In this document: positions 9,846-18,408 of the stretch, piece by piece | Layout of the letters: each line of letters begins with the position of its first letter | Position numbering within the stretch: position 1 is the first letter of the stretch | Assembly (NCBI GenBank): GCA_003151475.1 | Contig: PLXQ01000077.1 | Span: forward strand, 1 to 64,000 | Direction of reading: 5' to 3' | Source of the DNA: Acidimicrobiaceae bacterium | GTDB lineage: Bacteria; Actinomycetota; Acidimicrobiia; Acidimicrobiales; UBA8190 | DNA length: 64,000 bases | Notes under the pieces: generated by a model | The model's database searches: none | What the model saw: only the letters and a program-made list of their open reading frames with translations | What the model was told of the DNA's origin: nothing | Position numbers and translations under genes: made by a program

Positions 9846-12131
9846 GTGGACAGCCTGCTCCCCGCCGAGGATGACCCAGGCCCACTGACGCCGTTCCTGT
9901 CTCGGCTGCGAACGAACGCAGCCGAGCCCGCACTGCTCGCCGTCCTCCCCGTCGTTGCGGCTTTCGTTTTGTTCCGGTGGTTCCATTTCATCGCCGACGA
10001 GCCGTACTGGTTGTACATAACACTGGTACTCGCCGCCGGAGCCAGCCGCGTGGTGTACTCCGCCCTATGGGCAGAGTCGCGTCGCCGGTGGCACCTGGGC
10101 GCGTATGTCGGAGCGGCTATGGCTGTGATCGCCGTTGTCGCCTACAGCACGGGGTGGGGGCCGATCCTGTCCATCGGGTTTCTCTTCGGGGCCGCCACCG
10201 CATTGGAGGTCTTCGGATCAAAGGCGACAGTGCCCTGCCTGGTGTGGACGGCCGTCGCCATGATTCTCGGCCAGCTGGCCATCGCCCTTCATCTTGCCCC
10301 GACACTGATCCGTCGGCCGCTGGTGCATGGAGTCGCCGCCCTTGGTCTCCTGGGTGCTTTGTTCGTGATCGGACTGCTCGGGCGAGCCGACGCCGCACGT
10401 GAAGCGAGTGACGCCGAGTTGCGCCGGTCCGAACGACGTTTCGCGGCGCTCGTCACTAGTTCCAGCGACATCGTGATCGTCGCCGACGCGGGCGGCGTCG
10501 TGACCTACGCCAGCCCCGCCTTTGAGTCGGTGCTTGGCTACCCGAGCGCCGAGGACCAGAATCTCATGGCCGACACCTTGCTCCACCCAGAGGACCAATC
10601 GGGGCTGACCGACATCATGGGCGGCGCTCAGGGGCCTTCCTCGACTATCCACGAGGAGATCCGCTTACGGCGAGCCGACGGGGACTGGCTGTGGTTCGAG
10701 GCCGCCATCACCGATCTGAGGACCGACCCCGACGTGAACGGCTACGTGGCCAACCTCCGTGACATCACGCGTCGGAAGGACGCCGAGGAGCGTCTGGCCC
10801 ACTCAGCCGTTCATGACGCGCTTACCGGGCTCCCCAACCGCACTTTGATCCTCGATCGGGCGCATCAGATGGTGGCCCGAGCGCGGCGAGAGAATCTGTC
10901 GGTGGCAGCCCTCTTCGTCGATCTGGACAACTTCAAGGACATCAACGACACGCTCGGCCACGAGGCCGGAGACAGGCTCCTGCAAGCGGTGGCGCACAGG
11001 TTCGAAGGGATGCTGCGGGCCAGCGACACCGTGGGCCGCATGGGCGGTGACGAGTTCGTCGTCCTGACCGAATCTGTGCCTATGGCGGCCGGTCCCGAAC
11101 TGGTGGCCGATCGCATCCGGGACGTGCTGCGCGAGCCGTTTTGCATCGAGGGGTACGACCAGGTTCCCTTGGCAATCTCGGCCAGTGTGGGAATTGCCAC
11201 CGGAGTCCGGGAGTCGGCTAACGAGTTGCTGCGTGACGCTGACATCGCCCTATACCGGGCCAAAGCCATGGGCAAGGACCGGTGGATGATGTTCGAGCCG
11301 GCCATGCAGTCGGCCGTGCTCGATCGGCTGGAGCTGGAGATGGACCTGAGGTCCGCCCTGGAACACCACGAGTTCCTGCTCCTTTACCAGCCGGTGTTCG
11401 ACCTCGACAGTGTGCGTGCCTGTGGGGTCGAGGCGTTGCTGCGTTGGCGCCACCCGACGCGCGGCGTCCTTGCCCCCGACGAGTTCATCCCGTCGCTCGA
11501 GGACACCGGGTTGATCGTCGATGTCGGTCACTGGGTTCTGACCGAAGCGTGCGAGCAGGCGGCGCAGTGGCACCGGCGGGGCCATGCGCTCACGATGTCG
11601 GTAAACGTCTCCATGCGCCAACTTGAGATCGACGCCTTCGTCGACCATGTCCGCGGGGCCTTGTCGCGCAGCGGACTCGATCCCGGCTCCCTCATCTTGG
11701 AGGTGACCGAAACCACGTTGATGCGCGACACCGACGCCACCGTGTCCCGGCTCAAGGCGTTGAAGGAGCTCGGCGTGCTCGTCGCCGTTGACGACTTTGG
11801 CACCGGATACTCCTCGCTCGCTTATCTCCGGCAGTTCCCCGTCGATGCGCTCAAGATCGACCGTTCCTTTGTTGCGGCGATGGGGGACTCCGCTGAGTCT
11901 GTGGCACTCGTCCACACGCTGGTGCAGCTCGGTCGCACGTTGGGGATCGAAACGCTGGCCGAGGGGATCGAAGAACAGTGGCAACTGGAGCGCCTTCAAG
12001 GTGAGAACTGCGAGCGCGGCCAAGGCTTCCTCTTCTCTCGACCCGTCGATCCGGGAGCGATAGAGGCACTACTCACGTCAACGCTTTCGGCAGCGTCGGC
12101 AGTCTCATCCGGAACAGCTGACACTCAATAG
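9846..12131 (+). CDS. Membrane PAS-GGDEF-EAL protein (divergent paralogue)
   Basis: A 761-aa protein with about eight N-terminal hydrophobic segments (residues 30-180), a PAS domain (RRFAALVTSSSDIVIVADAG, about 195-320), a GGDEF domain (ALFVDLDNFKDIND; RMGGDEF, GGDEF at 400-404; I-site RASD five residues upstream) and an EAL domain (EALLRWRHP, EAL 529-531; DDFGTGYSSLAYL; LAEGIEEQWQ). All catalytic motifs for c-di-GMP synthesis and degradation look intact. It shares domain order and many motifs with the divergent neighbour but has a longer membrane region, suggesting an old duplication rather than a recent copy. Start GTG 9846 has no obvious ribosome site, so the true start may differ slightly. 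It could be purely catalytic, or the GGDEF may act as an allosteric GTP sensor for the EAL domain. Confidence 0.93.
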   Translation: MDSLLPAEDDPGPLTPFLSRLRTNAAEPALLAVLPVVAAFVLFRWFHFIADEPYWLYITLVLAAGASRVVYSALWAESRRRWHLGAYVGAAMAVIAVVAYSTGWGPILSIGFLFGAATALEVFGSKATVPCLVWTAVAMILGQLAIALHLAPTLIRRPLVHGVAALGLLGALFVIGLLGRADAAREASDAELRRSERRFAALVTSSSDIVIVADAGGVVTYASPAFESVLGYPSAEDQNLMADTLLHPEDQSGLTDIMGGAQGPSSTIHEEIRLRRADGDWLWFEAAITDLRTDPDVNGYVANLRDITRRKDAEERLAHSAVHDALTGLPNRTLILDRAHQMVARARRENLSVAALFVDLDNFKDINDTLGHEAGDRLLQAVAHRFEGMLRASDTVGRMGGDEFVVLTESVPMAAGPELVADRIRDVLREPFCIEGYDQVPLAISASVGIATGVRESANELLRDADIALYRAKAMGKDRWMMFEPAMQSAVLDRLELEMDLRSALEHHEFLLLYQPVFDLDSVRACGVEALLRWRHPTRGVLAPDEFIPSLEDTGLIVDVGHWVLTEACEQAAQWHRRGHALTMSVNVSMRQLEIDAFVDHVRGALSRSGLDPGSLILEVTETTLMRDTDATVSRLKALKELGVLVAVDDFGTGYSSLAYLRQFPVDALKIDRSFVAAMGDSAESVALVHTLVQLGRTLGIETLAEGIEEQWQLERLQGENCERGQGFLFSRPVDPGAIEALLTSTLSAASAVSSGTADTQ

Positions 12132-12828
12132 GCGCCCATGCGCCTCGGGACGTTGCGTCGCTGCGACCTCAAGCCCTGGTAGACGGTGTGCGTCGAGCAT
12201 TCAGTCGCTCCCATTCCGGGCAGCTGACCTATATCGCCCCCCTCTTCCTTGCGAAATATCGCTTTGCGGACCAAGAAATAATGCCGGCTACAGCTGGGGG
12301 CTTGAAGACCGGCCACTTACCGCACCCACGCTGTATTCCACAGGCGCGCTCGTTAGCGATCGATCCTCCTCGTCGGTCGTCGCCACGCTGAAAGCGTCCT
12401 GCGCACCTACATACGTCATTACAACGAACAGCGCCCGCACCGAGGCATCGGCGTGGCCGTACCGGTCACAAAAGATCCTCCAGGCGGCAGTGCCCTTCCC
12501 GTCCACGTTGAACGCCGCGACGTTCTTGGAGGGCTCATCCTCGTGTACTACCGAGCGATTGCGTAGTCGCCTCAACTTCCAACACTCGGACAAACGGGGA
12601 AGGCCGTTTCCTCTGATCCGTCCGTGGGTCGGCGCACGCGATGACCTGACAGTACCGCTCTGCCGCCGCACTTCGCCGGACGACCCCGATCACTTCCTCG
12701 GTTGGCCATCGACAGCTCGGACGAGGACTCTGTTTCTGGAACCATTCGTCTGCGGTCATCGGACTCGTTCGACGTCTTGGCGCCCTTCAGCTGAGCAATA
12801 TCCGCGGCCAAAGCGATCCCGGACATGC
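12132..12828. other. Gene-poor region with a possibly decayed minus-strand gene
   Basis: No intact gene is supported. On the minus strand three overlapping frames look protein-like in turn: from ATG 12832 (MSGIALAADIAQLKGAK), from 12759 (MTADEWFQKQSP, then EEVIGVVRRSAAAERY) and the end of a frame closing at 12288 (AAWRIFCDRYGHADASVR). This stepwise pattern would fit one gene broken by frameshifts, but I recognise no family. G+C content is visibly lower than in the right half of the window. Confidence 0.25.
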
Positions 12829-12868
12829 ACACTCCCCGCTCGCCTCTATCGAGACTAGCGGGGAGTGT
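12829..12868. terminator. Strong inverted repeat downstream of the lectin gene
   Basis: Perfect 12-bp inverted repeat ACACTCCCCGCT (12829-12840) / AGCGGGGAGTGT (12857-12868) with a 16-nt loop, 28 nt beyond the stop codon of the minus-strand lectin gene. The position fits a terminator; there is no clear U-tract. As it is symmetrical it could act on both strands. Confidence 0.6.
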
Positions 12869-12896
12869 GACGTACCGCTCTACTTACGTTCGAGCC

Positions 12897-13817
12897 CTAT
12901 TGGTAGCAGTTAGCCACCCGTGTATAACCAGGGACTGGCAGCCCTCCACACTGCTGGATCCAGAACTGGTAGAAGGACGGCCCCGTAGTTCTAACCTGAG
13001 CTCTTTCTTCAACGTTGAACTTGAACGGATCAATCATACATGTCAGCCACGTATACGGAATGATTCCCAGCAATCCACAATCGGCCTTGAACGTCGCGTT
13101 TCCACCGATTCCTGGCAGCGTTGTTCCATTCGATCCAGCACCACACCAACTCGAATAACCAGGCTGAATGGGCGTAAGCCCAAATCCAAGAAACGAACTA
13201 GAATTGTGTGGTGCGCAGCTCAACTGCGACACTGTGATGTTCTTGTTAGAGTCCCAGGTCGCGAGGTATTGAATGTTGAACAGTTTCCCATTGTAAGTCT
13301 GCCCGCTTTGTCCGCCAGTGGGCGGGCCCGCCGAGTGACCTCCAGTATTGCTTGCCCAAAGTGCCGAGCCAGACGGCGGGTAGACAACAAGGTTACCGTC
13401 AGTTTGCATGGCGACGTAGGCACCGGGGTGATTGTAGGTCCCGCTACTCCAGAGCGCTCGGCCAGACGGCGGGTAGACAACAAGGTTGCCGTCAGTTTGC
13501 ATGGCGACGTAGGCACCGGGGTGATTGTAGGTCCCGCTACTCCAGAGCGCTGGTCCACCCGTGTAGTAGACGACTAGGTTCCCGTCGCTCTGCATGACGA
13601 GTGAGAAGCGGTTGTCGGTTGAGGTAATCCCCTGATTCGCGGTGAGGACTTGACCCGATACGAGAGTGCCAGTGCCACTTGCGAATGCGGGTTTCGCTAC
13701 CACCGTAGCGACGCATCCCAAGGCGATGAAGCCAGCCAACATCGCCGAGATCATCTTGAACGATGTCCTTATCTTCGTCGAATGATCTCCGGTTGGTTTT
13801 GAGCTCATGTGATTCAT
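12897..13817 (-). CDS. Secreted B-lectin (bulb-type, GNA-like) protein
   Basis: A secreted protein, presumably sugar-binding. After a signal peptide (Lys/Arg n-region, hydrophobic MLAGFIALGCVATVV, cleavage likely after KPAFA) come three GNA-type lectin subdomains, each with the mannose-pocket pattern QxDxNLVVY: MQSDGNLVVYYTGG, then two nearly identical MQTDGNLVVYPPSG copies. A Gly/Ser/Thr linker follows (about residue 180), then a ~120-aa Cys-containing C-terminal domain I cannot name. The start at ATG 13817 has a strong site (AGGAGGAAGTC). An upstream in-frame ATG at 13934 also has a strong site (AAGGAGGAGACAC) but would place about 38 residues before the signal peptide. Lower G+C than most of the window. 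Possible roles: surface binding, defence against competitors, or biofilm. Confidence 0.8.
   Translation of the reverse strand: MNHMSSKPTGDHSTKIRTSFKMISAMLAGFIALGCVATVVAKPAFASGTGTLVSGQVLTANQGITSTDNRFSLVMQSDGNLVVYYTGGPALWSSGTYNHPGAYVAMQTDGNLVVYPPSGRALWSSGTYNHPGAYVAMQTDGNLVVYPPSGSALWASNTGGHSAGPPTGGQSGQTYNGKLFNIQYLATWDSNKNITVSQLSCAPHNSSSFLGFGLTPIQPGYSSWCGAGSNGTTLPGIGGNATFKADCGLLGIIPYTWLTCMIDPFKFNVEERAQVRTTGPSFYQFWIQQCGGLPVPGYTRVANCYQ
13368..13553 (-). repeat. 93-nt tandem duplication inside the lectin gene
   Basis: Two adjacent 93-nt (31-codon) units, 13368-13460 and 13461-13553, differ at only about two positions (A/G in GGTTACCG versus GGTTGCCG, and the last bases). Each unit encodes one QxDxNLVVY lectin subdomain plus its linker. 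The near identity at DNA level indicates a recent duplication or gene conversion; the third, outer subdomain is clearly more diverged. Confidence 0.9.
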
Positions 13818-13874
13818 GACTTCCTCCTGATCGTTTGGGTGATCCGAAACCACAGTCGTGGGAGGCATCATGAA

Positions 13875-13900
13875 GCCCCTCCCGTCACGGCGGAAGGGGC
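13875..13900 (-). promoter_or_regulatory. Hairpin between two candidate lectin start sites
   Basis: Inverted repeat GCCCCTCCCG / CGGAAGGGGC (10 bp, one G-U wobble in the minus transcript, 6-nt loop). It lies between the two Shine-Dalgarno/ATG pairs at 13934 and 13817, so it would form in the leader mRNA and could tune access to the second start. Regulation is inference. Confidence 0.35.
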
Positions 13901-13934
13901 AGGGCTCCCCCTTTTCGCTCTGATCCGTCATGTG

Positions 13935-14331
13935 TCTCCTCCTTGGTATTCGATGTCCCCGTTGCACATCGCACCGGGCTGTGTCTCACCTTGCGCTTCA
14001 CAGTTTGAGACCTTCGACCCCTCGGGCCTAGAGGCAGGGGTGCCCATTTGGCTGTGGGTAGTTCGACCCAGGCCGGGGTGCCGAAATCTCGATCAAGGCC
14101 TGAATGGGCAGTCTGAATCGCCCGGGTTTCATGGAGTCTCTACCGAACCCAGGGCGATTCAGTCCAGTAGGTCAGCTACGCATCTCTGCCAGGCTGAAGT
14201 TGTGGGCGTGATGGTGCACAACCTTCTTCGACGGTCAACATCTATGGCCAGCGAAGTCGATATCCATCTTTAGGGACATGCGACATTGACCGCTCGAGAA
14301 TGCAGCTGCGAAGAGGACTCTGGGCCTTCTC
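13935..14331. other. Non-coding stretch upstream of the lectin gene
   Basis: Contains the lectin leader and promoter. Small inverted repeats (TGGGT-AGTTCG-ACCCA near 14056) suggest structured RNA, but I could not match a known riboswitch; in particular I see no convincing c-di-GMP (GEMM) or c-di-AMP aptamer core. No gene supported. Confidence 0.35.
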
Positions 14332-14349
14332 AGCCGGGTTCCCCCGGCT
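14332..14349 (-). terminator. Hairpin downstream of the response-regulator gene
   Basis: Perfect 7-bp repeat AGCCGGG-TTCC-CCCGGCT about 110 nt beyond the stop of the minus-strand response-regulator gene. No U-tract; a possible intrinsic terminator of the two-component operon. Confidence 0.4.
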
Positions 14350-14458
14350 CGCCAGTGGCCCGAGTCAGTCCGTGTGACCTGAACTTGATCAGATGGTCAC
14401 AACCCCTTTGCCGCTCTAGACCCGAAGTCTGAGCTGGGGCAAACTGCTTTCCCACTCC

Positions 14459-15091
14459 TCAGCTATGGTGGTCCTCTTTGCGCTGCAGGGCATATCGAGT
14501 GAGATCGGCTCGACGACGCTGGCCGGTTTTGTCCCGGATACGGTCGAGATGCGAGTGAACGGTGTGGATGCTGAGAAACAACTGTTTGGCGATATCGGCG
14601 TCGGTTTCTCCCTCGGCCAGCAACGCCAAGATCTCGTTTTCTCGAGGAGTGAGGCTCTCCTCGGACGGTCGATCCTTGTTGTCTCGAAGGAGGTAGGCGG
14701 CGAGGACGGGAGACACATACATGCCGCCACTGGCGACCGCCGTTACCGCGATCGCGATTTCCTCCGCAGTACACGATTTGTGCAGATAGCCACTGGCGCC
14801 AGCCCCGATGGCGTCAACGACACTCACACTGTCGTCTGAGGCCGATACGACGAGGACAGCGCGTCCTGGGGCACTCACACGGCTGACAGCATCAGCTCCA
14901 GTCCCGTCGGGAAGATGGAGGTCCAAGAGCACGACATGGACTCCGACATAGCCATGAGCTTCCATCTCTCCGATACTTCCCGCCGCGGCAACCAGTTCGA
15001 ATCGCGGGTTGGCCTCGACGGTGTGCATGAGCCCTTGTCGGTAGAGAGGATGGTCTTCGATGAGGGCGACGCCGATCAGGTCGGAGCCCAC
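14459..15091 (-). CDS. NarL/LuxR-family response regulator
   Basis: A 210-aa DNA-binding response regulator. The receiver domain (residues 1-125) keeps the acidic pair in ALIEDH, the phosphoacceptor Asp in VVLLDLHLPDGTG, the Ser/Thr switch in VLVVSASD and the Lys in GYLHKS. The C-terminal LuxR/GerE helix-turn-helix (about residues 143-205) has LTPRENEILALLAEGETD and SIHTVHSHLDRIRDKTG. Its start overlaps the end of the upstream histidine kinase by 16 nt, so the pair is translationally coupled and is expected to be a cognate two-component system. Target genes cannot be told from the sequence. Confidence 0.92.
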   Translation of the reverse strand: MGSDLIGVALIEDHPLYRQGLMHTVEANPRFELVAAAGSIGEMEAHGYVGVHVVLLDLHLPDGTGADAVSRVSAPGRAVLVVSASDDSVSVVDAIGAGASGYLHKSCTAEEIAIAVTAVASGGMYVSPVLAAYLLRDNKDRPSEESLTPRENEILALLAEGETDADIAKQLFLSIHTVHSHLDRIRDKTGQRRRADLTRYALQRKEDHHS

Positions 15092-16278
15092 AGAATCACC
15101 TTCGTTCCTTGCCCAAGGGCGGAACTGATCGTCGCGGTTCCGCCCACCTCATTCATTCTGGCTACAATCGAGTTCTTCACTCCAAAACCTTGGGACTCGA
15201 TCGCCTGATCGAAGCCGTGGCCACGATCTCGGATCGTGACACGGACACCTCCGTCAGCACCCATCAGACCAACGACAACCTGGTTAACACCGGCGTGCTT
15301 AGTCACATTCGTGAGTGCTTCCCGCAATGCGCCCAGAAGTGCCTCCGACGCATCGGGGCGCACCTCGATGCCCAGGTCAATCAGAGCAAGTTCGACTCTA
15401 AGTCCAGATTCGGTTGACTCTTCTGCCAGATCTCGGATACGTCGGGCAAACCCGGCCACATTGTCCTGTTCGCCGTTGATCGCTCGGCGCAGCAAGTTGG
15501 CTTCCCGTCGAGCCTGACTGCGAATGAGTTCAGGATCGAGCTGATCGTTCTGGGCAACCAGCTCAAGTGTCTGAAGGGCAGAATCGTGAAGGAGGCGATG
15601 TTCCTTGTTGCGTTGGCGCTCGGCCGCTAAACGCTCTCGTTCCTTGAGCGTCTCTTGTCGCGCCGTCTCTAACTTCTCAGAGTCACCGCGCAGTTTGCCC
15701 ACGGCGAACCGGGCGGCCAGATAGAACCCCCCGTAGCTCGTGGCATTTGCCAGCGCTGTGGAAAGCTGGCTCCCGGCCGCCCGAAAGCTCGGTCGAACAG
15801 TTACGAGATAGGAGCCGGCCAGCAACGCAGGCGCAGCTCGTGACGCAGTGCCGTCGATGGCAACAGCTGCTCCGGCAGCGGCCCCGATAGTCAGAGGGCA
15901 CATCCAATTCAGGAACGCAGTACGGTCGTCTGCCTCGGTGGTGCCCGCCATGGCGTAGAGCCCCGCTACACCGAAAACCACGTCCAGCCATGCAATGTGA
16001 GGTTCGGTATGGGAGCCGATGCGCAAGATCCGACGTGCCAGCCATGCTGACTCGATTCCGGATGCGGCCAGGAGCGCCAGCGCCAGGCGTGGTCGGCGGT
16101 AGGCACTCCAACCTGTTGCCATGCACACGACACCCTGGGTCAGATGCAACGACCGAATACCGAGCAGGCCCCGGGCGATTGCCAGTTCCGTCGCAGCACG
16201 GTCACCCGCCCGAAAAGGGGTAGAAATACCCTCGCCTGACTTCGTGTCCGTCTTCATACTGGTCGGTAGTGTATCCAC
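15076..16278 (-). CDS. Membrane histidine kinase (NarL-partner type)
   Basis: Sensor kinase of about 400 aa. The N-terminal half has about six hydrophobic segments (roughly residues 40-190) and no extracytoplasmic sensor loop of size, so it may sense membrane state. A coiled-coil-like stretch (KLETARQETLKERERLAAER) leads into a HisKA_3-type dimerisation helix with LLHDSALQTLE, the His being the likely phosphorylation site. The ATPase domain has the N box (REALTNVTKHA), G1 (RDRGHGFD) and G2 (GFGVKNSI). It is coupled to the downstream response regulator. The start is uncertain: GTG 16278 sits only three bases after GGAGG, while ATG 16257 is too far from it. A small receiver-like frame begins divergently and overlaps the start region. 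Confidence 0.88.
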   Translation of the reverse strand: MDTLPTSMKTDTKSGEGISTPFRAGDRAATELAIARGLLGIRSLHLTQGVVCMATGWSAYRRPRLALALLAASGIESAWLARRILRIGSHTEPHIAWLDVVFGVAGLYAMAGTTEADDRTAFLNWMCPLTIGAAAGAAVAIDGTASRAAPALLAGSYLVTVRPSFRAAGSQLSTALANATSYGGFYLAARFAVGKLRGDSEKLETARQETLKERERLAAERQRNKEHRLLHDSALQTLELVAQNDQLDPELIRSQARREANLLRRAINGEQDNVAGFARRIRDLAEESTESGLRVELALIDLGIEVRPDASEALLGALREALTNVTKHAGVNQVVVGLMGADGGVRVTIRDRGHGFDQAIESQGFGVKNSIVARMNEVGGTATISSALGQGTKVILWAPT

Positions 16279-16604
16279 CTCCCTCCGCGCGCATCAGGGC
16301 CATCCTGGAAGCCGACAACCCTCTCCTTCGCGCCGGGCTTAAGAGGGCGGCGACCATGGCGGGTATGGACGAGACAACCGATCCCCTTGGTGCCGACTTT
16401 GCTATCCGCAGTGCCGGAGCCGGCTCGTGCCACCCAGTCCTGGATGTCGCGTGCAGTAGCGAAACTGTCGTCATCACTCTTACCTCCAAGCCCTCGACAG
16501 AAGCCTGGTTGGCGGTCCTGGATTTTGTGGGTTGCGTGACCTCTGGCCAAACATCGCGAGTGGCCTCGCGACCAGACTGGGGATGGGAAGTCTCGTCCGG
16601 ATAA
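16269..16604 (+). CDS. Small receiver-like protein, divergent from the kinase
   Basis: A 111-aa frame opening with GTG TAT. Its N-terminus, ARIRAILEADNPLLRAGLKR, resembles the first strand and helix of NarL-type receiver domains (DD/ADxPLVRxGL), followed by VVITLTSKPSTEAWLAVLDF, which resembles a later receiver strand/helix. The middle strand with a phosphoacceptor Asp is not clear, and no output domain is present. It could be a stand-alone degenerate receiver that modulates the adjacent kinase, or a decayed response regulator. It overlaps the kinase start by 10 nt and has no good ribosome site, so it may not be expressed. Confidence 0.35.
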   Translation: MYPPPSARIRAILEADNPLLRAGLKRAATMAGMDETTDPLGADFAIRSAGAGSCHPVLDVACSSETVVITLTSKPSTEAWLAVLDFVGCVTSGQTSRVASRPDWGWEVSSG

Positions 16605-16792
16605 CTCGCAACCATGGGACGACGGCTCGGACGAGCAGGGCACGCCACGAGCTGCGATGGACCCCCACTTCGGTCATCGACGTCGGCTACAGGCATGGTG
16701 GCGTCGGCGCCATCAAGGCGGGTTGGAAGGTATTGCTTCCCTATCGGTGAAGCGACGTCACCGGCGCTCCTTCAGACGAGACGAGAAACGCG

Positions 16793-17248
16793 CTACAGAT
16801 TCAGCGTCCCGCTGACAATCTTCAGCGACTCTTGGCCTTTTCCTTTTGCACACAGCTGTCCGGGCGCCTTGTTGCTAAAAAAGTTTGTCGTATGCCCGTG
16901 TTCCGCGTAAGAGCCTTTCATGGTTCCATCGAACATGACGAATCCCAAATTACCTGACGAACTGGGACCAATGTTCTCGCCTGTGAATTTCAAGATACTT
17001 GGACCGATCCTGCTTGCTGGAGTCCATCTGATCGAGAAGCCCTGGATGTTCACGGGATCCGGTGCCGGACTACCTCCGAAAAGTGCGGTACAGCTGTTTA
17101 CGCTTGTCGCGGTGCTGACAACCGTGGAGCCCACCAAACCTGCAATGGGCGTCAGCGCTCTGACACCGTGAGTGGTGCAGCCTGCCTCGCAGGAATACAC
17201 CCGGTCATTCAGCGCGGGCTCGACGCCTCCACGCGTGGCGTTGCACAT
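16793..17248 (-). pseudogene. 5'-truncated secreted protein of unknown function
   Basis: A 151-aa frame whose body looks like the mature part of an actinobacterial secreted beta-rich protein: Cys-containing start (RVYSCEAGCTTHGVRAL), then GFSIRWTP, ILKFTGENIGP and a C-terminal SLKIVSGTLNL of the type that ends such proteins. No signal peptide is present, although one would be expected. Its 5' end overlaps the last 40 nt of the radical SAM gene, so the original 5' end seems replaced at the junction. G+C is clearly lower than in the radical SAM gene. It may still be translated from ATG 17248 but would stay in the cytoplasm. Confidence 0.55.
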
Positions 17249-18408
17249 CGAAGGTGTTGGCAGGCCGGGTCGTCAGCGAGCGGGTCGCCGGTGGCCGCGT
17301 AAGCCCGCGCTCTCGACCCACCGCACTCGTCAGCATATTCGCAGTGCCCGCAGCGCCCGTGGAACTCGGCGCTCCGGATCGCCTTCAGCACCGGATCGTC
17401 ACGGTAGATCTCGAGCACTCCCTTGTCGCGCACTGATCCGAGCGGGAGGGGCAGGAAGCCGGCCGGGTACACCCGACCGTCGTGCCCCACAAACACGATG
17501 CCCTTGCCGTCACGAGTCGCGACCGTCGGCGCGAGCACCCGGGACGTCGGCTCGCCCATCTGCTCCCGCAAGCGGGCATGCAGGTCCCGGTAGAGCGGTC
17601 CGAGCCGGAACTCAACTGCCGGGTCGATGCTCGAGTCGGGTCGCCTCGCCCGCCAGTCGCGGACTCTGCGGAAGAAAGGCGCCTCCACTGTCCGCACTGT
17701 CATCCCATACTGAGCGGCGTCGACGAGAAAGTGACAGACATCCTCGTACTCATGGCTCTCGATCTCGGCGATCGCGTGCCCGCGTCCGACAGCGATGAGG
17801 AAGAACACCTCCCATGTGCGCACCCCGTTGCGGACGAGCAGTGTCGCGATGTCCGCAAGCTCTCGGACGTTCTGCGCCATGACCGCGGAGTTGATCTGGA
17901 CTGCGAAGCCGTGCTCTTGGAGCAGACTGATGGCGCGGATCGTGTCGGCGAAGTGACCCGGAACTTGTCGAATCTGTTCGTGGGTCTCGGCAATTGCCCC
18001 GTCCAAGCTGAGCGAGGCGTTGCGAACCCCATTGGCGCGCAGCATCGAAAGCGTGGCGGCGCTCAAGCTAGGAGAGACCGAGGGCGAGATGGCGACCGGG
18101 ACGTCCAAGGTCTTCGCATACTCGGTCAGTTCGCCGAGGTCGGGACGTTGCAGGCAGTCACCACCAGTGAGGATTAGGACGGGGGTTGGTCGTGGGGCAG
18201 CGGCGAGGTCGTCGATGATGGCCTTGCCCTCTTCGGTGGTGAGCTCGTCCGGCGCCCGGTCGCGCTGAGCGGTCGCCCGACAGTGGACGCACGCGAGCGG
18301 GCATGCCTTGGTCGTCTCCCAAAAAACCAAGCGGGGTGCCCGATCGAAGTCCATGACGCTCCGGCTAGGCGGTACGTCCAATGGGTGCCGCCCAACTGTT
18401 CCGTTCAT
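17209..18408 (-). CDS. Radical SAM/SPASM enzyme (TIGR04053-like)
   Basis: A 399-aa radical S-adenosylmethionine enzyme. The canonical iron-sulfur motif is CPLACVHC (near residue 37), the SAM-binding GGD is in LTGGDCLQRPD, and a SPASM-type auxiliary cluster region near the C-terminus has CGHCEYADECGGSRARAYA plus Cys in DPACQHLRC. The signature RAPRLVFWETTKACPLAC and the segment GIVFVGHDGRVYPAGFLPL resemble the TIGR04053 family, related to heme- and cofactor-modifying enzymes such as NirJ/AhbD; assignment is from memory. The substrate is unknown. ATG 18408 is chosen for GGAG eight bases upstream; ATG 18354 (GGAGCGTC before it) is an equal alternative. It stands alone, with a truncated gene overlapping its 3' end. 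Confidence 0.85.
   Translation of the reverse strand: MNGTVGRHPLDVPPSRSVMDFDRAPRLVFWETTKACPLACVHCRATAQRDRAPDELTTEEGKAIIDDLAAAPRPTPVLILTGGDCLQRPDLGELTEYAKTLDVPVAISPSVSPSLSAATLSMLRANGVRNASLSLDGAIAETHEQIRQVPGHFADTIRAISLLQEHGFAVQINSAVMAQNVRELADIATLLVRNGVRTWEVFFLIAVGRGHAIAEIESHEYEDVCHFLVDAAQYGMTVRTVEAPFFRRVRDWRARRPDSSIDPAVEFRLGPLYRDLHARLREQMGEPTSRVLAPTVATRDGKGIVFVGHDGRVYPAGFLPLPLGSVRDKGVLEIYRDDPVLKAIRSAEFHGRCGHCEYADECGGSRARAYAATGDPLADDPACQHLRCATPRVEASSPR

Noticed and set aside
13935-14100. Possible cyclic di-nucleotide riboswitch upstream of the lectin gene
   Set aside because: The region has small hairpins and the genome is rich in c-di-GMP enzymes, but the conserved GEMM or ydaO/yuaA core motifs could not be found.
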